Shown here one piece after another: positions 35,371-44,781 of a stretch of 64,000 bases of DNA. The position numbers and the translations under genes were made by a program. Under the pieces are notes generated by a model. It did no database searches and was not told the origin of the DNA. It saw nothing but the letters and a program-made list of their open reading frames with translations. The DNA lies in the NCBI GenBank assembly GCA_947246685.1, contig CAMXSN010000003.1:62001-126000 (forward strand), given 5' to 3'. Positions within the stretch are counted from its first letter, which is position 1. Each line of letters opens with the position of its first letter. Source of the DNA: an uncultured Clostridia bacterium (GTDB taxonomy: Bacteria; Bacillota; Clostridia; Christensenellales; UBA3700).

Positions 35371-36108
35371 TCAATCTTCGACATTGTTCTCTTCGCCGCT
35401 ATCCGCGCCGCTTAGCCCGCATTGTTCCCCAGAACTTTTATCGTCTGCAGCTTTGCCGCTTAGAAGCGAACAGTCAAGTCGCCTTAGATGCGCTCTGTCA
35501 GCATCGCATACTGCAATAAACTCGCCGTTGTATTCCTCGATATGCATAGTTGATCCGCAACCTTCTATATCGCACGGAGTGACTATTTCAAGAGAATAAA
35601 ATATCTCGCCCGAAAGCATGACGGGCGGCTTGCCGTAACTGATCTTTTTGACGGCGAATCGACTTTTCGACATCGCCTTGATCATCCTGAGCCTGTAACC
35701 GTAGTCCAACGAATATGCGCCCGAAACCGCGCAAAGTACAAACAGAACGAATATTATCGCTACGCGCGCGGTATCGTTGAAGCGCAACCTACCGACGACA
35801 AATATCAAAGCTATACCTATAACTATACCGATGATCGCCGCAGAAAAAATTAGCGCAGTCTTTGTAAGCAAACTCTTTTTTTCGGCGATTGGAGTCGCTT
35901 TGACCTCGCCCATATCCAAATCGCGGATATTCTCCACGTCTTCCGCTTGAAGGCTCGCCTTGGAAAGTATATAAAGCCTCTCTCTCTCTTTAGCCTGTCT
36001 GCGTTCTAAAAAAGAAAGACGCTTTTTCTCGCTTAACAGCTGAGCGCCGCATTTTTCGCAAAACGTGACTCCGTCTTTGTTGTCGTGATCGCAATTAGGA
36101 CACTGCAT
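35371..36108 (-). CDS. Zinc-ribbon membrane protein
   Basis: This 245-residue protein begins with a double CxxC zinc ribbon (CPNCDHDNKDGVTFCEKCGAQL cysteines at 3, 6, 18 and 21). A basic helix follows, then two membrane helices (about 82-108 and 116-136). A C-terminal domain has cysteines in TPCDIEGCGSTMHI and AVCDADRAH that could bind a second metal. ATG 36108 has AGGAGA 6 bases upstream. It overlaps the upstream membrane gene by 14 bases, so the pair is co-translated. Function unknown; zinc-ribbon membrane proteins of this type are often scaffold or stress factors. Confidence 0.7.
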   Translation of the reverse strand: MQCPNCDHDNKDGVTFCEKCGAQLLSEKKRLSFLERRQAKERERLYILSKASLQAEDVENIRDLDMGEVKATPIAEKKSLLTKTALIFSAAIIGIVIGIALIFVVGRLRFNDTARVAIIFVLFVLCAVSGAYSLDYGYRLRMIKAMSKSRFAVKKISYGKPPVMLSGEIFYSLEIVTPCDIEGCGSTMHIEEYNGEFIAVCDADRAHLRRLDCSLLSGKAADDKSSGEQCGLSGADSGEENNVED

Positions 36109-36877
36109 TTGTCTTCTCCTCTTCCACACGCGCCGCAACGGCTACGTCTCTCCTATCGGCGTCCAATTTTTTGACTTTCGCGCAAAAGACCGTATATACT
36201 ACGGCAACAGCCGCTCCGCCGACAAAAATAAGCCAGCTTGCAATATGCGGCTGAATCTGTCCTCTGCCCGCCGACGCGATACCTACCGCGACGAAAAACA
36301 GCCACTGCAATGCGGACGCCGCGCTAAACAGCCATATGCAAACGGCAAGCGCAATCCCGTTCCTGTTTTTCCCCCTCGTCACGCTTACGCCCAAAAGCAA
36401 AATCACACACGCCGCCAACGTCAACGCCGCAAGCGCCAACGAAACGACGTATGCTTTGTCAAGCATACGCACGTCATCGTCGGTCATCATGACCATAAAA
36501 GCGTTGTAGACTATACCGCTGCTGATAGAGCTGTCGTTGTTCTTTGAAATATAATCGACGCTGTCTTTGGGAGATTGCGTCAGCGCAGTAAGAATATCTA
36601 TAAAAGTCATATCGACTGTGACGCCCATCTGAGTATCGTTTTCTTCCGTTATCATGTCACCGCCGACTATTTCGCTGAGATAGCTAGAAAAATTCATATT
36701 GAGCGCAGGCAAAACCAAAAAAGCAAATATACTGACGCCAAGCACTATGCCCAACGCAATATTGAGCCTGATATTCAAACTTTTTTTCTTTTTATCCAAA
36801 GCCTCGTTGTGACGGATATCGGCTTTTTGCCGCTCGGTGAGCATATTTGGATTTTTTTTCTTGGATCTTTTCGCCAT
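36095..36877 (-). CDS. Membrane protein of unknown function
   Basis: This 260-residue protein has a strongly basic N-terminus (KRSKKKNPN), a helix near 35-58, an outward loop, and three further helices in the second half (about 140-165, 172-197 and 206-227). The start ATG 36877 has AGGAG 4 bases before it; the longer in-frame start 24 bases upstream has no site. It forms a two-gene unit with the zinc-ribbon protein. I do not recognise the family. Confidence 0.65.
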   Translation of the reverse strand: MAKRSKKKNPNMLTERQKADIRHNEALDKKKKSLNIRLNIALGIVLGVSIFAFLVLPALNMNFSSYLSEIVGGDMITEENDTQMGVTVDMTFIDILTALTQSPKDSVDYISKNNDSSISSGIVYNAFMVMMTDDDVRMLDKAYVVSLALAALTLAACVILLLGVSVTRGKNRNGIALAVCIWLFSAASALQWLFFVAVGIASAGRGQIQPHIASWLIFVGGAAVAVVYTVFCAKVKKLDADRRDVAVAARVEEEKTNAVS

Positions 36878-37035
36878 ATAACTCCTCTGATTTTGAGACA
36901 AATCGTCATTTATAATATTACACTATTTAGAGCGTTATCGCAAGGAGTGTATAAAACTTTGCAAAAAATATATAATATCTCTGAAATTAAGCGTTCGAGC
37001 GCGTCGCCCGTCTGCGCACGCGGATATATTCGTAA

Positions 37036-37084
37036 GGACAAGTTTTATCAGCTCCGACGGTAAGACGGTATGAAAAACTTGTCC
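37036..37084 (+). other. Perfect 11-bp stem-loop upstream of DUF378 gene
   Basis: GGACAAGTTTT (37036-37046) pairs perfectly with AAAACTTGTCC (37074-37084) around a 27-base loop containing CGACGGTAAGACGGT. It ends 41 bases before the ATG. It may be part of a structured leader; no T tract follows. Confidence 0.45.
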
Positions 37085-37124
37085 GCCGAAAACCGGTTAC
37101 ATAAAATAAAAAGGAGATGATACC

Positions 37125-37379
37125 ATGATTACGATTATTGCGCTTATATTAGTGACAATCGGCGCTCTGAATTGGCTTTCGGTGGGTATATTCAACTTCA
37201 ACGTTGTAAACTGGATATTCACGCCTAACGCTTACGTCGGAGCAAGAGTAATGTATGCATTGGTGGGTATTGCGGGCGTATGGCTTATCGGATATCTTAT
37301 CTACAACAGATTCAGCCCCAAACGTATACACGCCGTAGAGGAAATGTCCTCTCACCGTCACGAAACAGACGAAGTATAA
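37125..37379 (+). CDS. DUF378 family small membrane protein
   Basis: This 84-residue protein has two helices. The first (residues 3-28) carries the family's IGALNWLSVGIFNFNVV pattern, the second (38-60) reads RVMYALVGIAGVWLIGYL, and a charged tail with several histidines ends the protein. DUF378 (YuzA-like) proteins are common in Firmicutes with no known function. AAGGAG lies 8 bases before the ATG. Confidence 0.9.
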   Translation: MITIIALILVTIGALNWLSVGIFNFNVVNWIFTPNAYVGARVMYALVGIAGVWLIGYLIYNRFSPKRIHAVEEMSSHRHETDEV

Positions 37380-37415
37380 CAAAACGAAGAGAAATTTATC
37401 TCTTTGCAGATCAAA

Positions 37416-37443
37416 ACGCTCGGCGGGAATACCTGCCGAGCGT
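37416..37443. terminator. Bidirectional terminator
   Basis: A 12-bp stem (37416-37427 with 37432-37443) with an AATA loop lies between the convergent DUF378 gene and the ABC operon. A four-T run serves the minus strand. Confidence 0.75.
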
Positions 37444-37462
37444 CAACATATTTATAACAATT

Positions 37463-39919
37463 CTATCGAGTCTTGTTCTCGATTATCGATTTGGAAAATA
37501 CCGTAAATACTTTGGTCAATATCACAATAGCGCCTATTGCAAGCATCATGCCCGCCACCGCCAGCGGAGCAACGTATCCCAGCGGAAGCAATATTTCGGT
37601 ATCTAGTCCCGTACTCACTCCCGCCAACAACGACACAAACGAATTGCCAAGCATTACACATCCCAAAAAACTTGCCAATAATCCCACCAAAAATTCTATC
37701 AGCACTAACGTAAAAATCTGCACGCAAAGAATCGCCGCTACGTTGCCTCGTCCGAATCCAAGCGAACGCAGCACGTTGTAAGATTTTTCTTTGGACGATA
37801 TAAGATAACTCATAGATACAAATCCCATAGCCAACAGTCCTATCAATGACAAGCCCATTAGCGGCAATATAAGAAAATATCTGTATCCTCCCAATATCTC
37901 GCTGTAAAAACTCGACGTCGCAGCTGTATTGTGAGTATTTGCAGAATAACTCGCTCCGTATTTGTTGAACGCCGCAGGCAAATCTTCCTCAAACCAAATA
38001 GCTTTACCTGCGTCGCATACGTTGTTGAAAAACGCATATTTATCTTTGACGTCGCGCGCATTGAAATACAATGCCTGTATCTTGCAATTACGCTTTCCTT
38101 CGATTATCAGAGATTCTTGAAAATCTTGTTTGGAAAAAACTATCGAATCTTCAAATCCGACCGTATCGATTTTTCCTTTTATTTTCAATTTGTCCAACGT
38201 AATTTCCTTATCGAATCGATATTTGCCGTAATCAAAAAACGCATATCCCAGATCGCACGATACAGTGTCTCCGATATTGTGCCGCTGCAACAAAGATGAA
38301 TTTTTGCCTACGTATATCTCGCCTTTTTCCAGCGCAGGTAATGTCTTGGCATACAAAGCGTATTCGTCGTATCCCAAAACATCGTCTTCGCTTTCCATTA
38401 CTGCAGAGCCAAACGTAACGTTGTAAATTGCAGAAACGGTGTTGCCGATGTTGTTGAGCATATAGCGATTGGCGTCTATCAGATAATCCGCGCCCTCTCC
38501 TAAAAACACGCTGTAAGACATAATATCTACATCTTGCAAATAATTACGCTCTTTTTCAGTTAATTCGTCATGATTTTGAGCATTAAGACGTTTGCCGTCG
38601 TCGAATATGCCGCATATCTTAAACTCGTATCTCAGCACGGTTTGTTTTTCATCTTCGTCAAAAGGTTTATGTTTATAATACACGAAGGTTTTTCCCACCA
38701 ACTCCGACACGTTGTCGGCTAAATAATCCACAAAATATTCCGCCATAGTTTGGGCGTATCCCAACGGAAACATTATCTCATTCGGCTTCTTAGGAAATCT
38801 GCCGCTTACGACGTCCACGTCCGCGCCTATTTCGGGATTATACACAATCGCGTTTGTTATAAGGTATCTGTAGATTTTGTTGTATCCTTCCTTGACATCA
38901 TATTTATCGCTGTGAATATAAAAAGGCAACGCATACGAAAATCCGTAGTCGCATTTTTCCGCAAACTCGCTCAATGCCGTTTCGCTGTTTTTATCCTCAA
39001 AGACTCCGCTTGTGTAAAACATCACGTTTTTTCTCTCGCATTTGGCAATGGATTTAGTCAAAGCCAGATTTATATCTCCTATGTACGCCGTCATCGATAC
39101 CATGCTCAATATACACACCGCTACAAACGCTATTATCGATATCACCGTCTTTACTTTGTTCTTCTCGAATCCCCAAAATGCCAATCTCATCAACGTCTTG
39201 GCTCTCAGTCTCCCTCTTCTCTTTCCCTTTTCCTCATTCTCTTTCTCTTCCCCTCTCTCCTCTTCCTCAACCGTAAGATCGCTGTTAACAACCTCTCCGT
39301 CCATCAGCTCTATTGTATAATCCCCATACTTTTCGTTCTGCTTCTCATTATGGCTCACTACTACCACCAATCGCTCCTTGGATATCTCCTTGAGCAATCT
39401 CATTACCATATCTCCGTTCTTACTGTCCAAATTCCCAGTTGGCTCGTCTGCAAAGATCATAGCCCCTTTCTTGGATATAGCTCGCGCTATAGCTACTCTC
39501 TGTTTCTCTCCTCCCGACAGCTTAGACGTCTTTTTGTCCGCATACGCCGCCTCTATGCCTACTTGCTCCAACAGCCCTATTACGTCATCGCCCTCATACT
39601 CCTGACCGCTTGCCTGCATTGCCAGCTCTACGTTCTCCCTTACGCTCATATCTTCAAGCAACATATAGTCCTGATATATATTGCTGCAATACCGTCTCCT
39701 AAACTCTTCACTGTTCTTAGCTGTTATCTCTCTTCCGCAATACTCTATCTTTCCCGACGAAGGGAAATCGTTGGCTGTCAATAGGTTGAGCAGCGTACTC
39801 TTTCCGCTTCCGCTCTCTCCCTTTATTATTACCAGCCCTTTAGTCGGAAAGATAAGACTGACGTCTTTCAATGCCGTCTTATCCTTATATTCCTTACTTA
39901 TTCCCTTCGTCTTTAACAT
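37463..39919 (-). CDS. MacB-like fused ATPase-permease, copy 1
   Basis: This 818-residue protein starts with an ATPase domain (1-225; Walker A GESGSGKST, signature LSGGEKQRV, Walker B MIFADEPTGNLD). A charged linker follows, then one helix (about 265-290), a large extracellular domain (about 300-670) and three C-terminal helices (FtsX-like permease). ATG 39919 with GGAGAA upstream is preferred over the longer in-frame start, since copy 2 begins identically. Such proteins use ATP to drive conformational changes that export peptides or relay peptide stress. The first 300 residues are practically identical to copy 2, but the extracellular domain is only moderately similar. It is last in a three-gene operon. 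Confidence 0.88.
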   Translation of the reverse strand: MLKTKGISKEYKDKTALKDVSLIFPTKGLVIIKGESGSGKSTLLNLLTANDFPSSGKIEYCGREITAKNSEEFRRRYCSNIYQDYMLLEDMSVRENVELAMQASGQEYEGDDVIGLLEQVGIEAAYADKKTSKLSGGEKQRVAIARAISKKGAMIFADEPTGNLDSKNGDMVMRLLKEISKERLVVVVSHNEKQNEKYGDYTIELMDGEVVNSDLTVEEEERGEEKENEEKGKRRGRLRAKTLMRLAFWGFEKNKVKTVISIIAFVAVCILSMVSMTAYIGDINLALTKSIAKCERKNVMFYTSGVFEDKNSETALSEFAEKCDYGFSYALPFYIHSDKYDVKEGYNKIYRYLITNAIVYNPEIGADVDVVSGRFPKKPNEIMFPLGYAQTMAEYFVDYLADNVSELVGKTFVYYKHKPFDEDEKQTVLRYEFKICGIFDDGKRLNAQNHDELTEKERNYLQDVDIMSYSVFLGEGADYLIDANRYMLNNIGNTVSAIYNVTFGSAVMESEDDVLGYDEYALYAKTLPALEKGEIYVGKNSSLLQRHNIGDTVSCDLGYAFFDYGKYRFDKEITLDKLKIKGKIDTVGFEDSIVFSKQDFQESLIIEGKRNCKIQALYFNARDVKDKYAFFNNVCDAGKAIWFEEDLPAAFNKYGASYSANTHNTAATSSFYSEILGGYRYFLILPLMGLSLIGLLAMGFVSMSYLISSKEKSYNVLRSLGFGRGNVAAILCVQIFTLVLIEFLVGLLASFLGCVMLGNSFVSLLAGVSTGLDTEILLPLGYVAPLAVAGMMLAIGAIVILTKVFTVFSKSIIENKTR
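39021..39919 (-). repeat. Duplicated ATPase block, copy 1
   Basis: This block matches 41700-42598 at a constant offset of 2679 bases. About 39021-39815 looks identical, including third codon positions. A handful of synonymous differences appear only near the 5' end of the genes (39816-39890). Beyond residue 302 the two genes diverge abruptly. Confidence 0.85.
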
Positions 39920-40129
39920 ACTATTTCTCCAAAAATACTTTAATCCGACTGAATCGATGACCACCGTCCTTATATTGATTTTAACATATTATTACGCTAC
40001 GTTCAATAGCAAAAGAAAATAAAGTTTGTCGACCGTCTGATTCAACGCACGTTTTACGTTAATGCGCTGCTTATAATAATTACTTACAATCGAAGCGTAA
40101 TAACTTGGAATAAATATATTATTAAGTTA

Positions 40130-42598
40130 CTATTTGGTTTTAGTCTCTGTAATTGACTTTGAAAATACCGTAAATACTTTGATCAATATCACCGTAGCGC
40201 CTGTTACTAGCATTAGGCACGACACAGCCAGCGGCGAGGCATATCCCAACGGTAACAACACTTCAGGATCTAGTTGAGTAGCGACGTATGCCAAACGAGG
40301 AACAAAGACATCGCTCAGCATGGCGCACATAAGGTAGCTCGCAAGCGTAGCCGCCATAATTTCTATTGTCAACAATATAGCAATCTGCACACAAAGTATC
40401 GCCGCTATATTTCCCCTGCCGAATCCAAGCGAACGCAATACGTTGTAAGACTTTTCTTTAGACGAAATCAGATAACTCATTGATACGTAACCAATAGCCA
40501 ACATACCTATAAATGACAAGCCCATAAGCGGCAAGATGAGAAAATATCTGTATTGTTGCAATACTGTACCGTAAAAAACCGACGTTGCCTTAGTGTTGTG
40601 TATAGCCGCATAATAACTCGCGCTGTATTTATTTAACGTCGGATACCCTCCTTCTTCGCTAGACCAAACAGATTGTCCCGCGTTGCAGACGTTGTTGAAG
40701 AACGCATATTTATCTTTGACTGTGCGGACGTTAAAATAAAGAGCGGTCACATCGCATAAATGAAAATCGGGCTCTAGTACTACGTCTTCAAAATCCTCGC
40801 GTGAAAAAATGATTTCATAGCCGTAAACCGGAATATCGACGATACCTTTGACGCGAACTTCTCGCAAAGTTGCCGTTTCGGTAAATTCATCCTCTCCGTT
40901 ATCGTTGGTTCTGTAATATCCGGCATGAAAGTCGAGTTTATCTCCGACGCTATATCCCAGGTACGAAGCAATTCCGCTGCCCACATAAATCTCGCCTTTT
41001 CCCAGTGCAGGTAATGTTTTGGCATATAGAGCGTATTCGTCATAACCGCACCAGACTTTTCCCTGCGAGGAAATATCGTCGAAAACACCGTAACGATTTT
41101 GTTGACGCAGATTGTCTGGGAATATTACAAAGTTGCTGTGCAATATATATTCCGCGCCGTAACCGAGGAATACGCACTTCTGCATAAAATCCGTCTCCGA
41201 TATATAATTTTGCTCCATATCATTTAACTTAGTATAATCTCCGTCGGAAATCCCGATACCGCCGTCGAATATGCCGCATATCTTAAATTCGTATTTCAGC
41301 TTCGTCCTCTTCTCCGTATCGTCAAAAGGTCTGGCAGTGTAATACGCGAAGGTTTTACCCACCAATTCGGAGACGTCGTCGGCTAGATAATCCACAAAAT
41401 ATTCCGCCATAATTTGGGCGTATCCCAACGGAAACATTATCTCATTCGGCTTCTTAGGAAATCTGCCGCTTACAATGTCCACGTCCGCGCCTATTTCGGG
41501 ATTGTATATTACTGCTTGCGTTATTAAATGTTTGCGGCGAGCGCTCTTATGATAGCTCTCCTTTAATTCGTAACTGTCGGCTCTAAGATTGAAAGGCATA
41601 ACATACGAATAATCGTAATCGCATTTTTCCACAAAATCTTCTAACCTTCTGTCGCTGCCCTTGTCTCCTCTAAAAAATACACTTTGAATAAGATCAAACA
41701 TCACGTTTTTTCTCTCGCATTTGGCAATGGATTTAGTCAAAGCCAGATTTATATCTCCTATGTACGCCGTCATCGATACCATGCTCAATATACACACCGC
41801 TACAAACGCTATTATCGATATCACCGTCTTTACTTTGTTCTTCTCGAATCCCCAAAATGCCAATCTCATCAACGTCTTGGCTCTCAGTCTCCCTCTTCTC
41901 TTTCCCTTTTCCTCATTCTCTTTCTCTTCCCCTCTCTCCTCTTCCTCAACCGTAAGATCGCTGTTAACAACCTCTCCGTCCATCAGCTCTATTGTATAAT
42001 CCCCATACTTTTCGTTCTGCTTCTCATTATGGCTCACTACTACCACCAATCGCTCCTTGGATATCTCCTTGAGCAATCTCATTACCATATCTCCGTTCTT
42101 ACTGTCCAAATTCCCAGTTGGCTCGTCTGCAAAGATCATAGCCCCTTTCTTGGATATAGCTCGCGCTATAGCTACTCTCTGTTTCTCTCCTCCCGACAGC
42201 TTAGACGTCTTTTTGTCCGCATACGCCGCCTCTATGCCTACTTGCTCCAACAGCCCTATTACGTCATCGCCCTCATACTCCTGACCGCTTGCCTGCATTG
42301 CCAGCTCTACGTTCTCCCTTACGCTCATATCTTCAAGCAACATATAGTCCTGATATATATTGCTGCAATACCGTCTCCTAAACTCTTCACTGTTCTTAGC
42401 TGTTATCTCTCTTCCGCAATACTCTATCTTTCCCGACGAAGGGAAATCGTTGGCTGTCAATAGGTTGAGCAGCGTACTCTTTCCGCTTCCGCTCTCGCCT
42501 TTGATTATTACAAGTCCTTTAGTCGGAAAGATAAGACTGACGTCTTTCAATGCCGTCTTATCCTTATACTCCTTACTTATTCCCTTCGTCTTTAACAT
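40130..42598 (-). CDS. MacB-like fused ATPase-permease, copy 2
   Basis: This 822-residue paralogue has the same layout: ATPase (1-225), helix near 268-290, extracellular domain, and three helices near 683-710, 728-760 and 780-810. The ectodomain shares islands with copy 1 (VSGRFPKKPNEIMFPLGYAQ, YDEYALYAKTLPAL, VKDKYAFFNNVC), while the segments between are largely different. Its ribosome binding site lies inside the last codons of the secreted-protein gene (GGGAGAAATAG, then TATG), so translation is coupled. Bases 40023-40129, before copy 1, contain no gene. Confidence 0.88.
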   Translation of the reverse strand: MLKTKGISKEYKDKTALKDVSLIFPTKGLVIIKGESGSGKSTLLNLLTANDFPSSGKIEYCGREITAKNSEEFRRRYCSNIYQDYMLLEDMSVRENVELAMQASGQEYEGDDVIGLLEQVGIEAAYADKKTSKLSGGEKQRVAIARAISKKGAMIFADEPTGNLDSKNGDMVMRLLKEISKERLVVVVSHNEKQNEKYGDYTIELMDGEVVNSDLTVEEEERGEEKENEEKGKRRGRLRAKTLMRLAFWGFEKNKVKTVISIIAFVAVCILSMVSMTAYIGDINLALTKSIAKCERKNVMFDLIQSVFFRGDKGSDRRLEDFVEKCDYDYSYVMPFNLRADSYELKESYHKSARRKHLITQAVIYNPEIGADVDIVSGRFPKKPNEIMFPLGYAQIMAEYFVDYLADDVSELVGKTFAYYTARPFDDTEKRTKLKYEFKICGIFDGGIGISDGDYTKLNDMEQNYISETDFMQKCVFLGYGAEYILHSNFVIFPDNLRQQNRYGVFDDISSQGKVWCGYDEYALYAKTLPALGKGEIYVGSGIASYLGYSVGDKLDFHAGYYRTNDNGEDEFTETATLREVRVKGIVDIPVYGYEIIFSREDFEDVVLEPDFHLCDVTALYFNVRTVKDKYAFFNNVCNAGQSVWSSEEGGYPTLNKYSASYYAAIHNTKATSVFYGTVLQQYRYFLILPLMGLSFIGMLAIGYVSMSYLISSKEKSYNVLRSLGFGRGNIAAILCVQIAILLTIEIMAATLASYLMCAMLSDVFVPRLAYVATQLDPEVLLPLGYASPLAVSCLMLVTGATVILIKVFTVFSKSITETKTK
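41700..42598 (-). repeat. Duplicated ATPase block, copy 2
   Basis: This is the partner of 39021-39919. The near absence of silent differences, compared with a strongly diverged 3' part, points to a recent duplication or gene conversion of the 5' part only. Confidence 0.85.
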
Positions 42599-42599
42599 A

Positions 42600-43865
42600 C
42601 TATTTCTCCCTATATATTACTATGCCCGCAACTGAGCTTTCAACAGGCAAACTGCATTTATGCTCATAATTGTCAAAATACTGATCCCCATCGCGCGCGC
42701 TGGCTAATAACATCATACGCTTATTCTGAAATGCTTTTTCCCAAGAAGATATGAAAATTACCTTTTCTACGTTACTCTCCTGATATGAGACTTCACCTGC
42801 CTGTCCCCACAATGATAAATTTTCGAGTCTGAAAGCCAATCCGCTGCCCTCTTCAATCTTTGGCATCCGATACTCGGCGCAGTAAAGCGCACTATGACTC
42901 AAACCTTTTGCTTTACTCTTATCCAAAAGACTGTCTCCGTCATTCCGAGTAACTTTATAATTAGAACCCTTGAAACCATCTATAGCGCTAGAACCTGTTC
43001 TGTTAATATTTACCGATCCTTTAGGCGCGGAAATAGAATAACCGAAATTTATTCCTATATTTCCGCTTTTATCTATGCCAACCGTTGCTCCGCCGGAACC
43101 TATATCAACGCCCACGCTAATACCTAGTCCTGTATTGAAAGAAAAGCTGGTAGTCGTAACAGGAGCAGTATGATTTGTCTTACTGTTCTCTTCCATCATC
43201 TTTGTACTTTCTGGCAAAAGTATTGCCATATTAAAAGATTGAAAAGCATATTTGCTTGTAGGCATAACACAAACTTCATATTTCGCAATATAGCCATAGA
43301 ATGTGGAAATTTCGGGAGTAGGCACATAATCAACAGACATTCTCATTTTTACTGTACCAACGTGAGCATATCCTCCAACATATTTTTTTAGGTAGACACG
43401 GAAAGACAACTCCATCGTCATATAATCAGTCGCCGTAAAAGGATTGTAATCGTTTGACTGCAAAGAAATTGTATCCTCAAATAATTCTTCATAATCGATT
43501 TGCGACTTATCTACCAAAGAATATGTATAAATTGGATATAACATAATACCCTCATCACAAAATCCAACGACTTGATATGCAAGTACTTCGCTTGAATTAT
43601 CTCTGTCTGGCACCAAAACTCTCCCGTCCGACAAATTAATATATTCTTCAAACGTCTCTTTGTTTTTACTGAACGTATTTATATCAGTGACTACGCCGAG
43701 TTTACCGGCGATATTTTGATAGTCGATAGGTTGTTCAGCGTACTCTAAATTTGCAACCGTGTTGTCACAATCAGCATTTGTAATACTCACTCCTACGATA
43801 AGCAACGCACATAGAATCGCAACAAGCATAATAATAGCTTGCATTTTGAAAAAAATTTTTGTCAT
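42600..43865 (-). CDS. Secreted protein coupled to the MacB-like pair
   Basis: This 421-residue protein has a signal peptide or N-terminal anchor (residues 8-31). Residues of about 35-230 are soluble and beta-rich. Residues of about 235-295 are rich in glycine, serine and threonine with alternating small hydrophobic and polar positions (FNTGLGISVGVDIGSGG and GNIGINFGYSI), a pattern typical of amphipathic beta-hairpins. The C-terminal part has SSWEKAF and a few cysteines. The gene is first in the operon, one base before the ABC copy 2 start. I do not recognise the family. It may be a substrate, a periplasm-like partner or a sensor for the transporter; none of these is proven. Confidence 0.7.
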   Translation of the reverse strand: MTKIFFKMQAIIMLVAILCALLIVGVSITNADCDNTVANLEYAEQPIDYQNIAGKLGVVTDINTFSKNKETFEEYINLSDGRVLVPDRDNSSEVLAYQVVGFCDEGIMLYPIYTYSLVDKSQIDYEELFEDTISLQSNDYNPFTATDYMTMELSFRVYLKKYVGGYAHVGTVKMRMSVDYVPTPEISTFYGYIAKYEVCVMPTSKYAFQSFNMAILLPESTKMMEENSKTNHTAPVTTTSFSFNTGLGISVGVDIGSGGATVGIDKSGNIGINFGYSISAPKGSVNINRTGSSAIDGFKGSNYKVTRNDGDSLLDKSKAKGLSHSALYCAEYRMPKIEEGSGLAFRLENLSLWGQAGEVSYQESNVEKVIFISSWEKAFQNKRMMLLASARDGDQYFDNYEHKCSLPVESSVAGIVIYREK

Positions 43866-44040
43866 AATTTTCCCTCCTTAAATATGTGATTTTATTGAAT
43901 AGGGAAAACAAAAGATGTGTCTCATTTATATTCTATCACATTTGTTTATCTTGCACAATAGCAAAAGAAATAAAATTAATATTATTTTTCATATAATTAT
44001 TTGCTTATCAGAAATCTATAACACAATTTTTGCACAAATT

Positions 44041-44067
44041 AAAAAGCAGTCCTGATAAAGGACTGCT
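44041..44067 (-). terminator. Terminator of rpsF-ssb-rpsR
   Basis: A 9-bp stem (44045-44053 with 44059-44067) is followed on the minus strand by a T run, 26 bases after the rpsR stop. Bases 43866-44040 form an AT-rich spacer holding the secreted-protein promoter, which I could not place exactly. Confidence 0.85.
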
Positions 44068-44092
44068 CTTGTCGCTACTGACATATCGTCAA

Positions 44093-44347
44093 TTATTCCG
44101 CTACGTAAGGAAGCAATGCCATCTCTCTTGCTCTCTTGACTGCCTCGGTAACTATTCTTTGATGTTTTGCGCATACGCCGCTCATTCTTCTGGGCAAAAT
44201 TTTGCCTTTCTCGGTGATGAATTTGCGGAGCTTGGTTACGTCTTTATAGTCGCAAGTATCGATCTTGTCTACGCAAAAAGAACAAACTTTTTTACGGGAC
44301 ATCGGCTTCTTTCCTGCCGGACGCTTAACTATCTTCTCTTCACTCAT
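44093..44347 (-). CDS. rpsR: Ribosomal protein S18
   Basis: This 84-residue small-subunit protein binds near the mRNA exit platform with S6. The zinc-type CSFCVDK motif near residue 22 marks a C+ form, and [19 protein letters not shown] with a C-terminal [14 protein letters not shown] is typical. It is third in the rpsF-ssb-rpsR operon. Confidence 0.97.
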   Translation of the reverse strand: MSEEKIVKRPAGKKPMSRKKVCSFCVDKIDTCDYKDVTKLRKFITEKGKILPRRMSGVCAKHQRIVTEAVKRAREMALLPYVAE

Positions 44348-44363
44348 TGTCTATATCTCCTTA

Positions 44364-44771
44364 TTAGAATGGTAATTCTTCTTCGACGGGCGTCAAACCG
44401 CTGTTGGACGTCTGTCTTCTCTCGCTCTCCTGAGGAGCGCTGCCGTCGTCGGTTCTGCCCGCGCCTGACGGTAGGAATTCTACTTCGTCGGCAATGATAT
44501 CGAATGCCGTACGCTTCATTCCGTCCTGCTCGTATTGGCGCGTCTGAATGGCTCCGCATACGCAGACTTTTCTTCCTTTTGCAAGCAATTTAGCGCAGTT
44601 CTCTGCCAAACCTCTCCAGCATACGATGTTGAAGTAATCGACTTCGTTTTCTTTATCTCTGCTGAATCTGCGGTTTACCGCAATGGAAAATCTGCAATAT
44701 GATACGCCGCTCTGCGTGGAACCCGACTCGGGATCTCTGGTAAGATTGCCTATCAAAATAACTTTGTTCAT
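44364..44771 (-). CDS. ssb: Single-stranded DNA-binding protein
   Basis: This 135-residue OB-fold protein coats single-stranded DNA in replication and repair. It starts MNKVILIGNLTRDPE, has FNIVCWRGLAENCAKLLAKG, and ends in the acidic tip EEELPF that docks partner proteins. The linker is short. It is located between rpsF and rpsR as in most Firmicutes. Confidence 0.97.
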   Translation of the reverse strand: MNKVILIGNLTRDPESGSTQSGVSYCRFSIAVNRRFSRDKENEVDYFNIVCWRGLAENCAKLLAKGRKVCVCGAIQTRQYEQDGMKRTAFDIIADEVEFLPSGAGRTDDGSAPQESERRQTSNSGLTPVEEELPF

Positions 44772-44781
44772 AACAATCTCC

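Noticed and set aside
38750..39784. 344-residue plus-strand frame, repeated at 41684-42463
   Set aside because: It is antisense to the duplicated ATPase block; the repetition simply reflects the duplication of the real genes.
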